This document shows positions 24,243 through 36,329 of a DNA stretch of 64,000 nucleotides, piece after piece. Every line of letters begins with the position of its first letter. Position 1 is the stretch's first letter. The notes under the pieces are model-generated. The model was not told where the DNA came from, searched no databases, and was given only the letters and a program-made list of their open reading frames with translations. This DNA is from Delia radicum (lineage: Eukaryota; Arthropoda; Insecta; Diptera; Anthomyiidae): positions 241,665,657 through 241,729,656 of the forward strand of contig CM037854.1 in the NCBI GenBank assembly GCA_021234595.1, written 5' to 3'. A program made the position numbers and the translations under genes.

Positions 24243-27022
24243 ATAGTATTAATGAAAAATTAAACATTCCCACGAATGAACAAATTTATATCTAATAATA
24301 ATAATTAGTATTTGTTAAATTTACATTTTTTTTTTTTACAAATTTTGGAAATTAGATTTAATGCCAAGTTTGTCCCGTACAATCAATCGGAACTTAAACC
24401 GAAAAGTTAAGTCCTTAGGGAAATAAACACAAAAGTTAATTCGCTAAGGGAATTAAACGAAATTGGAATGAATTTCCTGACCACAACGTGAGTTAACAAA
24501 ATTTCAATGAGTTCTTGTTGAATGAATTCCTTAAGTTTGATGTTTTAGTCATAGACTTTATTCTCAAATTATTATTAAAGAATTCATTCCTTGAATTAAA
24601 AAATTTAATTCAATTTAAGAGAATTAATTCCCGAATAATTAACGATAATTAACATACTCTCAAATAAAAAAATCTAAAAAAGGTTCAGAAAAATATGTGA
24701 TTTTACAGAAAAATTAAGCATTGTTAGGCCAGCAGACCGATAAGCTAATTTTACCAAACAGTTTCTGTAATTATTAGTAAAGTGAAAGTAGTAGGAAAAA
24801 CTAATAACATTTACTGAACCCTTAAAGGAAAGTCAATTTGCTAAAATCACGCAATTTTTTACAAACAATTTTTTGTTGCATTAAAATATATTTTAATTAT
24901 CCTTTGGTATTTTACTAACAAGAAGTAAAACTATTAAATTTTTTGTTTATTTTAGCAACTCGGGTTAAAAAAATTATTAAAATATTTTGCTAAAATTAGC
25001 AAAGAAAATTAGTAAAAATGCTTTTAATTTGAAAATAGAATAGCAAAAATAATCACTAAAAAATGTTTTCCTACTAAAATTTAGTATACAACTGTAAATT
25101 GTAATATAAAACGACTTACTAATTTGTCTACTAGACGAAAAGTAACGAACATTTTCGTTTATTTTGCAAAGAAATGTTTCATTCGATTTTAGTTTCAATG
25201 GAGGAGTCCCAGTGACATTTCATAGATCTAATGCAAAAATTCATTGCTAGCAGAATTATCTATCAGTGCGGGAACAATTTCCCGTTTTTTTTTTTTTTTT
25301 GTACCAAAGTACTTATTTTTTTGTGTGCAGAATCTTGCTTTTTATCATAAACAGAAAGTTTCGCTGCTTATCATATCGTCAGGTGAAATGCAATATAACG
25401 TAACTTATATTTTTTTTTACAGGAGAAGCAAAAAAAAAACATTTTAACAAATTCGTTTATAAAACTAGCAGTTTTTATTGTATAACAATCAGATTTTAAT
25501 GCAGTGCTTCACAATCGCTCAACTTGATTTTTAAAAACGAGGAAAATTAAAAACATTTTACAATCGTTCATAAAACCACTTTTTAATTGAAAAGTCCAAA
25601 ATTTTGTTTAGGCATGTAGATTAATTAAAACCCTTAATAAAACCATTTAGCATTTCAACTTAGGCAAAAAACACTATTTAACTTTAAATAATTTAAGATT
25701 AGTTCTTATTTAAATTTTTCGTTATTTATTTAGAGATTAGCGGTTCTTTGAACACTAAAACAACAATTGATGAATAAACAAATTTGTCAAGAATTTGATT
25801 TTTCACACTTAATAGAGGATTTTATGGTAAGAAATCAAGCTTATGTCAGATTACTTGCAGTATTTGCCATTGAAAAAGGAACTAAATAAAAAAAACAGAA
25901 TCTTTTACTCTTCAAAAAATGTATGTCAATATGTTTGAGTTTGTTGATTGATGTTCGAGGATGAGGATTTTTTTGCTTTTTTGGTATTATCCTCACTAAT
26001 GTTAATTGTTTCAAAAATGGAATTCACAGTTAATGTGATTAAGTGATATTGTCGTAAATTATTACGATATTGAAATTTAAAAAATTACTTAAAATGCTAG
26101 TATAGTACTTAACTTAGAACGAAGTGTGAACTCTATCATTTTTCTCTGTTGTTCGACACGTACTACAACACTTTTTCTTAAATACCATACTAAATACAAC
26201 TCTGGCATTTTGTCCTAAGGCCGCAATAAATATACGTGTCAATTTATCATGTGTCGTATTCATTGCCACATAGAAAACATTTATACTGAATCGTTTTCGT
26301 ACCTGAAAACTACGGTAGCTAACTAAGGGAAGAACAGCATAAAAGCCAATTGCTTGGGCAGTAAATCAGCTCATTAGGTTAACCGCCCATAGAGACATAA
26401 AGACAAGACCAACAACAACAACATCAACAGCCAACCACAAAATACTGCCAACATGAATCATATGTTTGTATTTATGTTACAGTTAAGTGTGTTGTACACT
26501 CGAAGAAATGATTAGTTATAACCGATTATAGTTTTAAATTGATTTAAAGTAAAATTTTTTGCATCATGTGTAAAAATATCTTATTTTCCGGTACAAGAAA
26601 TTGTTGTCAATGACATGAATGACCTTTGAAGAAATAAATACAGTTTTCAACTCACTATCTCTTAAATTTTTTTTTAAAGTTTCCAAGATTGACTACAAAT
26701 GTCTACTACTATTTTTGTTTTGAGTGTATATTATAAGTAATATAAATAGAAAAGACACCTTGACTTTATAATACATTTGACTTGTATTGGGGAAAAGTAG
26801 GAGTATGAGTGACTTTGTTAAGCTTCATTTAATCAAAACAAAAGTGAATTCGATGCTCCTGTACATGTTGTTGGTGTTTGAAAAATTACATGTTTTAGAA
26901 GCTTAGTATGGTGTCCCAAATAAAAAAAAAAATGGAATACAACTCAATTGATGCGTATTAAAGAGCCAAACATGGGAAAAATAAGTACACAACTTTTGAA
27001 GTGGGTCTTCATTTCCCTACCA
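24243..27022. other. Long stretch without a gene
   Basis: AT-rich throughout. Around 26310-26450 a GC-richer patch holds a CAACAACAACAACATCAAC tract. Frames at 24977-25198 and 25244-25447 are low complexity. No termini or RNA gene recognised. Confidence 0.45.
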
Positions 27023-27305
27023 GCGATTGAAGTTACCGATTGTAGTGCATTTTGACCAAACAAAAGTTTCGAATTCTTTTTCGAAATAGGGCTCAAAACT
27101 TTCGTAATTTTTGGTTTATTACTGGAAAAATATTTTTAAGTTTTCGGTGGAGTAATTTTTAGTTTTGTTTTCTGTACAAATTTAAAAAAAATATACATTA
27201 TAGAAATTGTACTTGTAAACCAAAACTTTGGAGCCCTATTTCGAAAAAAAATTCGAAACTTTTTGTTTTTGGTCAAAATGCTCTACAACCGGTAACTTCA
27301 ATCGC
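27023..27305. mobile_element. Hairpin MITE with about 85-bp inverted arms
   Basis: Left arm: GCGATTGAAGTTACCG, GCATTTTGACCAAA, AGTTTCGAATT, TTTCGAAATAGGGCTC. The right arm repeats these inverted: GAGCCCTATTTCGAAA, AATTCGAAACT, TTTGGTCAAAATGC, CGGTAACTTCAATCGC. The loop is about 110 bp. No ORF. The long near-perfect arms make a strong hairpin. Confidence 0.8.
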
Positions 27306-28319
27306 GGGACACCCTTATGCTTAGGCTTTGAAAATGATACCTAATAAATGCTAATAAATCTCTAAGGAACATGTTTAGACTTATCATACATACATTTGTC
27401 CATGAACTCTTTTATTTTTACCACAAAAACTGAGCAAAAGAAAAAGTAGGCTATCAAGTAAACTTTTAGCCTCAGTTAAGAGAGTTTGATTAATACAATA
27501 AGCATATACCGACAATTGACTGGCAATAAAGTTTTTTTTTTTTTTTTACTTTTTTTTGGTAGCCTTGTAAAGTAAAATAAAGATTTAGTAAGATTACATA
27601 AATAATCTTCTTTTGTAAATGATTTATGCATAATTCTTCTGATAATATTGTTATATTGATGAGAGTAACATTTAACAAATGCAATGATATCTAAATTGTA
27701 ATCATTTTTGTATGGGTGTTTAAAACTAAAGCAACCATTCTTCTAGAAAAGAAAACTTTTTTTATTTTGGAAATTTTTTTATAATGAATATTATTTAAAA
27801 AAGTAAACACTTTCAGTTTTTTTAGTTACACGAAAAAATAATAATTCAAAAAATCGCCTAAAAGTTTTCTATACTTTCCTACAACCTTAAATAATGCTGA
27901 TGATGATGTCTTCAAGCATAGAGCTTGAAAACAAGTTCTAATCTTAATTACTTTTGTTTAATTACTTTAAGGTTGAGATGCTGTGGCATTACTCAAGCGC
28001 TAGACCACTTTCTCTTTTTTTTACTTTTTGGGTTAAAGTTTTATACATATTTCTACACATTTATATAACTAAGGTAATTTGGTACAATATGAAATAGACC
28101 AATTGCCTGAAGGTATGCTATTAAATTTATTTCACAAAACTTTTATGAATAATATTTTTAGGGAAATACACCATTTTCTTTTTGGTTAAATTTTAGTTTA
28201 AAAATATGTTAATTTTTGTTGTTGTTGGTTTATATATTTATTTTATAGTTGTACGTGGATTAAAGCAGATGTTTATTAGGGGGTTAGACAAAAAGACAAC
28301 AATATTATTATTTTTTTAC
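27306..28319. other. AT-rich stretch, nothing recognised
   Basis: No RNA gene or gene-like frame. T-runs at 27534-27548 and 28016-28022 only. Confidence 0.45.
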
Positions 28320-29188
28320 AAGTTTGGCAACCGAAACTAATAACGGTGTTGGTATCGATTGTTTGGTATAGATATTTCGTTCGTACAGGTACTGGTATCA
28401 TCGATACCGAAACGTCAATATCGGCTCTTGCCGGTATTATTGACAGACTGTATTTCGCAAGAAATAGAGGTAAAACACAAATTAAAAATTTATAGTCGCA
28501 CGTTAAGTTATCAGTACAATTTTTTATTAACAAAAAGTTAAATTAATTTGCAACTTTTGATTTATTGTGTAAAAAAAGATTACAGTAGTTCCCGCTTTAA
28601 TGCGCCCCTCTTAAGTACGTATCTTGTTTAAATGCGATAAAAGTGCTGGCAAAAATATATATTTCATACAAAGTGCATGGAAATAATTTCGTTTATATGC
28701 GTCCCGCTTAAATGCATTGCTCGCTTAAAGTAATAACAAAATATATCGCTCAAATACCTTTTTAAGAATATGAAATACATTTTTTAAGAAATGTTTAGTT
28801 AAACAAAATTCTAAAAATTAAGCAAAAACTTCTTTTAATGGAAAGAAATCAAATTTACAAGTAAAAAGTGTATAAAAACTTTTACTTGTGCAATATTTTC
28901 CTAAATACGTTACTGCGCATTTATCCGAGTTTTCGAATAAATGATTTCATGCCTAAATGATCAGAAAACATTTTATTTTTTATTGCGCATTTAAGCGGAG
29001 AATATGTTTAGTTAAAAACGTAAAAAATACGTAAACAATTCAATACTGGTGCGATACCGTTATTAAATTAGATGGTTACGGTATGCCGGTATTTTGGAAA
29101 TCAAAGTTTTCGGTATTGGTATCGTTGATCAATTTGAAAATGTTTTGAATCGGATAACGGTATTTAAATTGTTTAGGTTGCCAACTTT
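28320..29188. mobile_element. GGTATCGATACC-rich element, split by a nested Tigger-like MITE
   Basis: The ends are AAGTTTGGCAACC (28320-28332) and GGTTGCCAACTT (29177-29188), reverse complements with one indel. The outer segments 28345-28440 and 29040-29165 iterate GGTATCGAT / CGATACCG words. The middle holds the unrelated element 28583-29006, so the host was probably about 445 bp before insertion. Confidence 0.65.
28583..29006. mobile_element. pogo/Tigger-like MITE with TTAAATGCGC motifs
   Basis: Starts CAGTAGTTCCCGC after a TA and ends GCGCATTTAAGCGGAGAATATG, an imperfect inverted terminus. TTAAATGCG-like words recur near both ends (28599, 28632, 28695-28725, 28910-28995). CAGT termini of this style are usual for pogo/Tigger relatives. 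No transposase. Confidence 0.72.
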
Positions 29189-29362
29189 GGTTTTAAACCC
29201 CAAGAACTAATTTCATAATATACAATTTTTCTTAGTTAATACTACTTAAAATCAAAGTTGCGACTGAAACGTGACCTGACAGTTTTAATGCTTTAAAAAA
29301 TAGGTTAAAGACTAACTGCAAATAAACCCTAATACTCAAGACTCATCAAAAAGCCTTAATAC

Positions 29363-29580
29363 TACACCCAGAGAAAAACATAAATAAGCTTCATAAATAT
29401 TCGTCCAATGTTACAACATCATCAATAATTATGAAACACTTCATAAACAACGAGAATTGTAATAATCATATCATGGTCTTTATGAACTTTTTTCTACACA
29501 CAAGTATTGAAATCCTTACTAATACAAAATATCCTTCATAAATAGATTGAAGCACTTTAAAACAAATGGAAACGGTTTGA
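29363..29580 (+). repeat. Dispersed MITE-like repeat J, copy 1 (truncated)
   Basis: Begins TACACCCAGAGAAAAA and is collinear with 46127-46430: TTTCGTCCAATGT-like sequence, AATTATGAAAC, CTTACTAATACAAAATATCC, ATTGAAGCA. The right end is not preserved. Confidence 0.65.
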
Positions 29581-31278
29581 GGATGTATACTTTTGCACAT
29601 TTTTATAAAAATTCTTGTTTTTGTATATTTTGAAAACAAATGCATATTTTGTGATTTTTTTTAATACATACATATATTGTTTTTTAATGTTTATTTGTTC
29701 ATATTTTTTTCGTTTTTTTATTTGTTAAAAAAATGAATATATTTTGATTTACAGTAAAAACTGTAAATTCAGTTAAAACGGCGTCAAATGTAATTACCAA
29801 CTATTGTTTGAAAAAAATTTTTTTTTTAAATAAAAACAAAAATGTTATATGCAAAGTCTAAATTCCAAACGGTACTGAAATTATAACGTTTTTATGCTTT
29901 GGAGATACAATGAAATTCATATTCATATCAATAATAACATTTATAAACCAAACGAGAATTTTTAAAAACTCGACACAATATTCTGTATTACAAAACCTAA
30001 CAAGTTTTCTGTTTTTTTGCAAAATTACTGTTTTGGTAGTTCTTCATTAAAATACTAAATTAACACCTTCACTCAACTGTTCCAAAAATACAGTATTTTT
30101 CTTCATTTGTTTTTTTTATATTTTTTCAATGCATGAAATACTTTGCAATACTTATCGCTTAACTAATTGTTAGGAATGATTTCCTTTAAAGTTGGTATAG
30201 AACATTTTGAGAATTTTCTGATAAATCTTGCTACAAGTATAATAAATATATATTGTCAATGTAAAAAAAAGTTGGACGGTTTGATGTAAATTAATTTAAT
30301 AAAAAGCGCTCTTATATTAAATAACTAGTCCATAAAAAATTCTTAGATTATTCGTATATATAGGTATAAAATAAAACACTTACTTAATCATAAAATCCTG
30401 AAAGTATGCCATGAAATGTATAGTAAACACATCATCAATGTATGCAGCAAACTTTTGTTTTTCTTTTTATGATGGTGTTAAAATATTTTATGTGAACATT
30501 TCCAAAACACTTAACATGCACAAATTGGTTAAAAGTCTGAAAAGAAGAAAATAATACATATAAAAGTTATAAAAAAAAACACATGCATACATATAAAGCA
30601 GTATAACTAAAGCTTTAAAGAAATTGGATTAATAAAAACATTTATAACTATGTATTTATTACATATATATTTTTATAATGGTTATAAATACATTAATACG
30701 TAGGTAAATAGATAAATACTGAAAACTTACAAGGAAGATCTGATTTGTAGCTTACTTTGTTTTGTATGAATTTTAAATATGTGATAGAGGAATGAATAAA
30801 TATATGCTAGTGACCTTTTTAGCTGCCCAATCTCTCGTTTAAGGATTAAAAAGTGGGATCAAAATTACCCTGTTTTTTAATTTACTTTTTTATTTGAACA
30901 AAAGGTGAATATCGGTTAATTTTGGCAACGAAATTTGCATAAAGTAAAACAAAAAATATTTAAACATGAATAAATCTTAAAAAAACTAATTTAGAAATTT
31001 TTTTCAAAAATATGAAAAGGGGAATGCTTGAACTTTGTTAGTTTTACTAATATATATCTCGAATTCGATATAAATTCTTGTGTTTGTACTCGAAATTAAA
31101 GATTTTTTTTTCTGAAATTTCAGCAGTTCATAATAGATGGGACTTCTGTTTTGTTTGAGATTTGTCTTCCGAGTCAAAATCACCACTTCACACCACCTCC
31201 CGCACGTTGAAATCGATTGAAGATATTCAGGATAAGCTTCGGTTACCATCGATGTGCCTCAGCAGCACTTGTGTTAAA
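29581..31278. other. AT-rich stretch, nothing recognised apart from repeat M
   Basis: 29580-29740 has some GCATATTTT words that may be remnants of family G. 31120-31260 is less AT-rich with no feature I can name. The 81-codon minus frame at 31004-31249 has no recognisable motif. Confidence 0.4.
30808..30895 (+). repeat. Dispersed repeat M, copy 2
   Basis: Shares TTTTTAGCTGCCCAATCTC and AAGTGGGATCAAAATTACCC with 10660-10750. Confidence 0.5.
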
Positions 31279-31471
31279 TTTTTTTTTTTTTTTTTTTTTT
31301 TTTATTAATTAATAATCATATAATTACAAATTATATACTATAACCGAGCACTAGCTACTATGGCCTTCGGCGCGTTGTAGCGAAAACAGATGAGTGTCTC
31401 TGGTGGGAATCGAACCCACGACCCCCGCACAGATAAGCCAGCACGCTACCAACTAGCCTACCGGGGCGCAC
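31279..31471 (-). mobile_element. tRNA-derived SINE, complete, with 9-bp target duplication
   Basis: Read on the minus strand, the 193-bp element starts with a tRNA-like head of about 80 nt. The head contains an A box near GTAGGCTAGTTGGTAGCG and a clean B box, GGGTTCGATTCCC. A short unrelated body follows (GCGCCGAAGGCCATAGTAGC), and the element ends in a 25-base homopolymer tail (31279-31303 as T on plus). TGTGTTAAA occurs immediately outside both ends (31270-31278 and 31472-31480), the hallmark of LINE-mediated insertion. The good boxes and exact duplication suggest a recent insertion. A functional tRNA gene is unlikely given the tail and body. Confidence 0.88.
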
Positions 31472-31480
31472 TGTGTTAAA

Positions 31481-33164
31481 ATTAAAAAAATGTTTTGTGA
31501 AATTCTTTCATTTGATTTCTTAAAAAATTTTGTTCCATATACATTTAGTCAAACATGTATGAGTTTTTGAGTAAAAATGTAAAATTAAATGAAATTTTGT
31601 TTGTAGGACTAAGAATATGGGAGGGATATTAGTAAAATGAATATTTCACTAGTTTTAGATAAATTAATGTGGACTTTATATGAAAATTGTTTTTCTAACA
31701 AAAGGCAAAAAAACACCACAACACTCCACATTAGTTTTTTTTTATAAAATAATCCCCTAAGAAATGTTCAAACTACATTTCCCAATTAAAAACGAAATGT
31801 AATTGTTTTCAAATAAAAATATAATTTAAAATTGTATATGGAACTGGATTAAATTTGATCTTATAATTTAAATTCCTTGTGGCAGATCTGATTAAATATG
31901 GTAACATAAGTAAGAAGATTCATTTAGGTATGGGGCAATATAAAATTAGTTTGAAAAACAAAAATTATATCTTTTTACTTGGGTAGTTTTTATTGATTTG
32001 AAATATTTTATTAAACTTGTTAATGTTTTAGTTAATTATAAATTCTACCACACAAACACATTTTAATTTGTGTTTAAAGAAACGCCTTAATTTATTGCTT
32101 TAATTTGTTTTCTCTATTTTCCATTTCCATCGTGATAATAAGGAAAAGAATATTGTACTTTGATGTCATTCAAACGAAACGAAAACAACATTAACACAAT
32201 TTTCACACCTTCTCAGTATTTTTTATTTTTTTTCTTTAAATATTTTCCTTTACGATTCGAATTCTGTTTAAGTGCTGATGGATACTAATATTATTCGTTT
32301 TATTTTCCAAATGTTCGAGTGCGGTTTAGTCTTTGTCTTAACATGGGAAAGACAAGACAACTAGATAGCTATAGCTATGTATGGCTTGCTTATTTGGTGA
32401 AAAAAAGAACTATTTTTTTTTAACCGCAGCCTTGCCATAGTCAGCACGTAAAAGTAACAGACAACGTCAAGCAAAGCAGCATAGTTACGTGCTGCTTGTC
32501 TGTAGATGTTAAAAGGCGAAGACTTCTCAGTGTTTTCAGCACATGATAAAGTCAAGACTTATCTTTATCTCCAGCTTAAATAAATATAAAATAATCTTGC
32601 TTCGTTTTTCACCAGATTTTTACAGTTTAAAAGAAGGTATTTAAATTTTAAACACTTTTACAAAAAAGTAACTAAATATAAAAGGTTTTTTTAATACTTC
32701 TATTATTAAACTTACATGTAGAAATTTAAAAAGCGAAAATAAACTTTTTTGGCAAAAGGTGTTAAGTAGGTGAAAACTACTAACTATAGACAAAGTTTTT
32801 TTTTTTTTTTGTTTTGCTTTTGTTTAAGTACGACCTGAGAACATCTTTTGTTCTTTAAAAGAACGAAAACTTTGTTGTGGCACTGCACATGTGTATGGAA
32901 CAATATATGTGGAGTGCATAAAGTGTTAATATGGCAATTGCAGTGTTTGCAGCTTGTTTGCCATACATCATCTGCCGACTGGAACTGTGTAAGAAGTGAG
33001 AATCGAAATAAATAATAAGGTTTATTCTTGTTGCATTACAATATTGCCTACTTTGTACGTGTGTAGATATTTATACTTTTAGTTTATATTTCAGGCGTAT
33101 TACTTTTAAAATTTATTGAAAATATAAAATTGTATTACTTCTTGGAGGATATCAAAAATGTTTA
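31481..33164. other. Gene-free stretch with a less AT-rich core
   Basis: 32300-32570 is noticeably less AT-rich and free of recognisable repeats, with local near-palindromes (TAGATAGCTATAGCTATG, and GCACGTAA / TTACGTGC). It has no open frame that reads as a protein beyond 64 codons. It could be a conserved non-coding element or an exon fragment; nothing in the sequence decides this. Confidence 0.4.
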
Positions 33165-33348
33165 AATCGATTGGTACAACTAAATATTGGTTTTCACAAC
33201 TAAGTTCGGTTACTATAACTAAATTTCAGTTGCAACACAAAAAATATTCAGAAATCACACATATGAATATGGTAGTACTAACTGAATTTATTTTTTACAG
33301 CCACCAAAATACACTTTTTAATTCGGTTGGCACTTCATTTATCACTAA
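33165..33348. mobile_element. MITE, family C, degenerate copy
   Basis: Matches 17269-17449 internally: GTTTTCACAAC, AAAATATTCAGAAATC, then CCACCAAAATACACTTTT and AATTCGGTTGGCAC. Its CACACAGAG ends are eroded. Confidence 0.6.
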
Positions 33349-33371
33349 GAGCAAATGAGAAACTGAAACTT

Positions 33372-34438
33372 CCCTAGTAAAAATGTTCATATACAATAAT
33401 ATCTTGTTTAATATAATATGATAAAAAACACATAGCTTCATATAACTTAATATTGATATATGTGATAGCGCATATGATCATATATAACTTTATCTTAGAT
33501 TTGGTTTTTCGATATGGTCCCATACATATTAATATCTGAATATATATCGATTAATACTATCGTAGATTTGGCATATATTACTACATATGGTATATATTAA
33601 TTAGCATGATTTCATATATAATTTTATATCGCTTAATACAATGCTACGTATAATAAAATATTTTATATTAAAATTTTGTTTTACATCGAATCTGAAGTGT
33701 AGAACAACAAACAACAGATATCCCTAACGATTTCCTTAGGCAAGAATGAAATCTGTATATGGACCAGCCCACTCCAAATTATTTGCTAGATAAGTATTCG
33801 GAATACGTTTGGAAGTTTGCATTAGAGCTTGCAAAAACTATAAATTAAATTGTGATTAACTATTTTTAATTAAGAAAATTTTAAGTAAAATTTTAAATAA
33901 CTTGAAAATCTTAGTTTCAATTTGAATATTCGAACTATCGCTTAAAAATTCAAAATAAATATTTAATTAATTTATAACTTGCAAATGAAAATTTTTAATA
34001 TCAACTGCAAATTTTCAGCATTTCAAGTAGAAAACTTTAATTTATTTAAAGTTTTATTGATTTCAACTCAAATTTTAATTTAATATGACAAACTCTTTTG
34101 TAACTTGAAAACAATAATACATTTTATGTTTATCAAAACTATAAAGGTATCAGCGAGTTTTCATGAGAAGACCATAATGTACAGAGGCATTTTATTATAT
34201 TAAATTAGATCTAGTAACGTATAATTTAATAAAATTGTATGAGGCCAAAACTCGGCCAAATTTGTATCAAATCACTTCTAATTGCATCTAAATTAATCTG
34301 ATATGATACAATTAGATGTAATTTGATACAATTTAATCGGGTAATTTTTAGTATGAAATTTTATATAATTAATTATGGGTACATATTAAATTAGTTAAAG
34401 TTATATAAATCTCCATATCAGTCCTTTTTAATCGGGTT
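33372..34438. mobile_element. Family E fold-back, about 1.07 kb
   Basis: The left end CCCTAGTAAAAATG and right end TTTTTAATCGGGTT (reverse AACCCGATTAAAAA) form inverted termini of the same type as 60850-61598. The interior is rich in ATATGATCATATAT and AATTTGATACAATT words. No ORF. Confidence 0.6.
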
Positions 34439-34593
34439 GTTGTGAAGAGGAAGGTACTAGCATTTCAAAGACAGATAAAAGTATTTATTTAAGTAAAATG
34501 ACAGATATCAATGAGAGATATTTTATATTTATTATATTTTATACAATAAGAGACAGTTGACATAAAACTTTGTTGTGCTCAACATTATATATG

Positions 34594-35277
34594 GAGTAAA
34601 ACATGTTAACTCAATTAAAAATAAGTGTTTTTCGGATCGAGCACCTCCGATTTTAATGAAATTTACCATAACATAAGTACACATACTCGACAAGAAATCG
34701 ACGAAACATAAATTTCAGATTCCTGACCCTTTCGGTTACCGAAATATGACGTCCTGAAAATTGCAAATAACGATAAAATTTTACCAAAGCATCATTACCA
34801 AATTGACTATAACTTTTAAACTGTACAAGATAAAAAATTAGTGTTGGCCTTTTTTTTTAGATTAAAATATTCTCTTTAAAATTATATGCATATTGATCAA
34901 CGGTCAAAGGTTAATTTTGGGAGTCTTGAGTTCAAATGTCCCTATCTAAAAATGTGCAGTTTTTAACTCGTAAACAAATATATACTTAATATTGAACTTT
35001 CCTCTACTTTTGTGTGAACAATTCAGGGTGATCTCTCGTTTGGTCTCTGAGTTGTAGCCAAAAACATGGTCAATACCATGGAAAAAATCAACATGCATAT
35101 CATTTTAAAGAGAATATTTTAACCTAAAAAATATAGTTATAGTCAATTTTGTAACGATACTTTAGTCAAATTGGATTTTTTTTTTTTTTATGACGTCATA
35201 TTTCGCAAACCGAAAGGGTCAGCGATCCGAAATTTATGTTTCGTTGATCCAAATGGTGATTTGACATGTTTTCACTC
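34594..35277. mobile_element. Fold-back element with arms of about 250-300 bp
   Basis: GAGTAAAACATGTT (34594) pairs with AACATGTTTTCACTC (35263-35277). Further in, CGAAACATAAATTTC, GACCCTTTCGGTT and CGAAATATGACGTC at 34702-34755 are inverted at 35190-35255. AAAATATTCTCTTTAAAAT at 34865 is inverted at about 35092. The whole would fold into one long hairpin with a loop of about 150-200 bp. No coding frame. Confidence 0.8.
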
Positions 35278-35896
35278 TATAGTAAAAACTTAGTTATATC
35301 CCTATTGTACATTTTATACTGAAACGTCTTGTGAATTTTCTTATTAAATAATGTGGTTAAAAGTATAAACTTATATAATGTATTATTTAACAGTGGGTTA
35401 AGTCATTATAAAATGTTTTTTTTAAAAACTTCCACTTCTTACCCCTTATTGAAACAGGGAACCTGTAAATATAAGTTTTTGAATGCCAAACAACGTAGGT
35501 ACATTTCTGTTGACTTTTAACAAAATCACAACGTTTTTCAAGAGAGCTAAAACACACATTTACGCTACGTTTCCACTAAACATGTTTTGGGCAAAACATG
35601 TTCTTTTGGTGAAAACTCATAATGTTACAAATGAAATAAATTATTTTATCTAACAGAGATTAACAAATTTTTGGAATAAATTTGTTTTCGGGGATCTCAT
35701 ATCAGACACAAATATTTATTTAAATATTTTATTGACTACAATACTGTTGGAAAATTTCCGTAAGTCGACTTTACTGCTTTTGTCCAAATTCTGCCCCACC
35801 CGACATAAAGGTATAATCACCACAATTATTGTTTTTTATGAAAATTGACATTTTTTGATCATTCACATCACCCCTAAAAATTTGATAACTCTAGGA
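35278..35896. other. AT-rich stretch, nothing recognised
   Basis: No gene-like or repeat structure identified by eye. Confidence 0.45.
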
Positions 35897-36090
35897 CAGG
35901 GCTGGCAAAACTATGTCACGCGAGCGGATTTTCGATGGCACTCGACATATTCTTGAATATTTTTCAATATCGTAATTTTATCTGAAAAATTCTGTTACAA
36001 AAAATGGTTGTGACATGAATAACCTATTGCGTCTGTGTTAGCCAGTGCTTAAGCATACTAAATCTATCCGCGTTAATATTTTATCTTTAA
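35897..36090 (+). mobile_element. Possible hAT-type terminus
   Basis: CAGGGCTGGCAAAACTATG followed by CACGCGAGCGGATTTTCGATGG resembles the left end of hAT/Charlie-type elements (CAGGGNTGGCAAAC). I could not find a matching right end, so this may be a solo end or a coincidence. Confidence 0.4.
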
Positions 36091-36329
36091 AGGCGCAAAA
36101 ATTATGGCGGTTTTAATTTGAAAGTAAATTTAAAAATTTAAAATATTAAAATTTCAGTTTTTAATTGGAATTACTTAAAGTTACATTAATTTATAGATTT
36201 TATTGTATTTTTCACATTTCGAAATATGTATTACACCACAAAAAATTTAAAAATACACTCAAACTAATTTTTGTCATATAATAGAACTCAAAAGTAAATC
36301 GGCGATTATTTTGGAAAGCACGTTGTTTT

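Noticed and set aside
31384..31471. Functional tRNA gene
   Set aside because: The tRNA-like head continues into a SINE body with a poly-A tail and target duplication.
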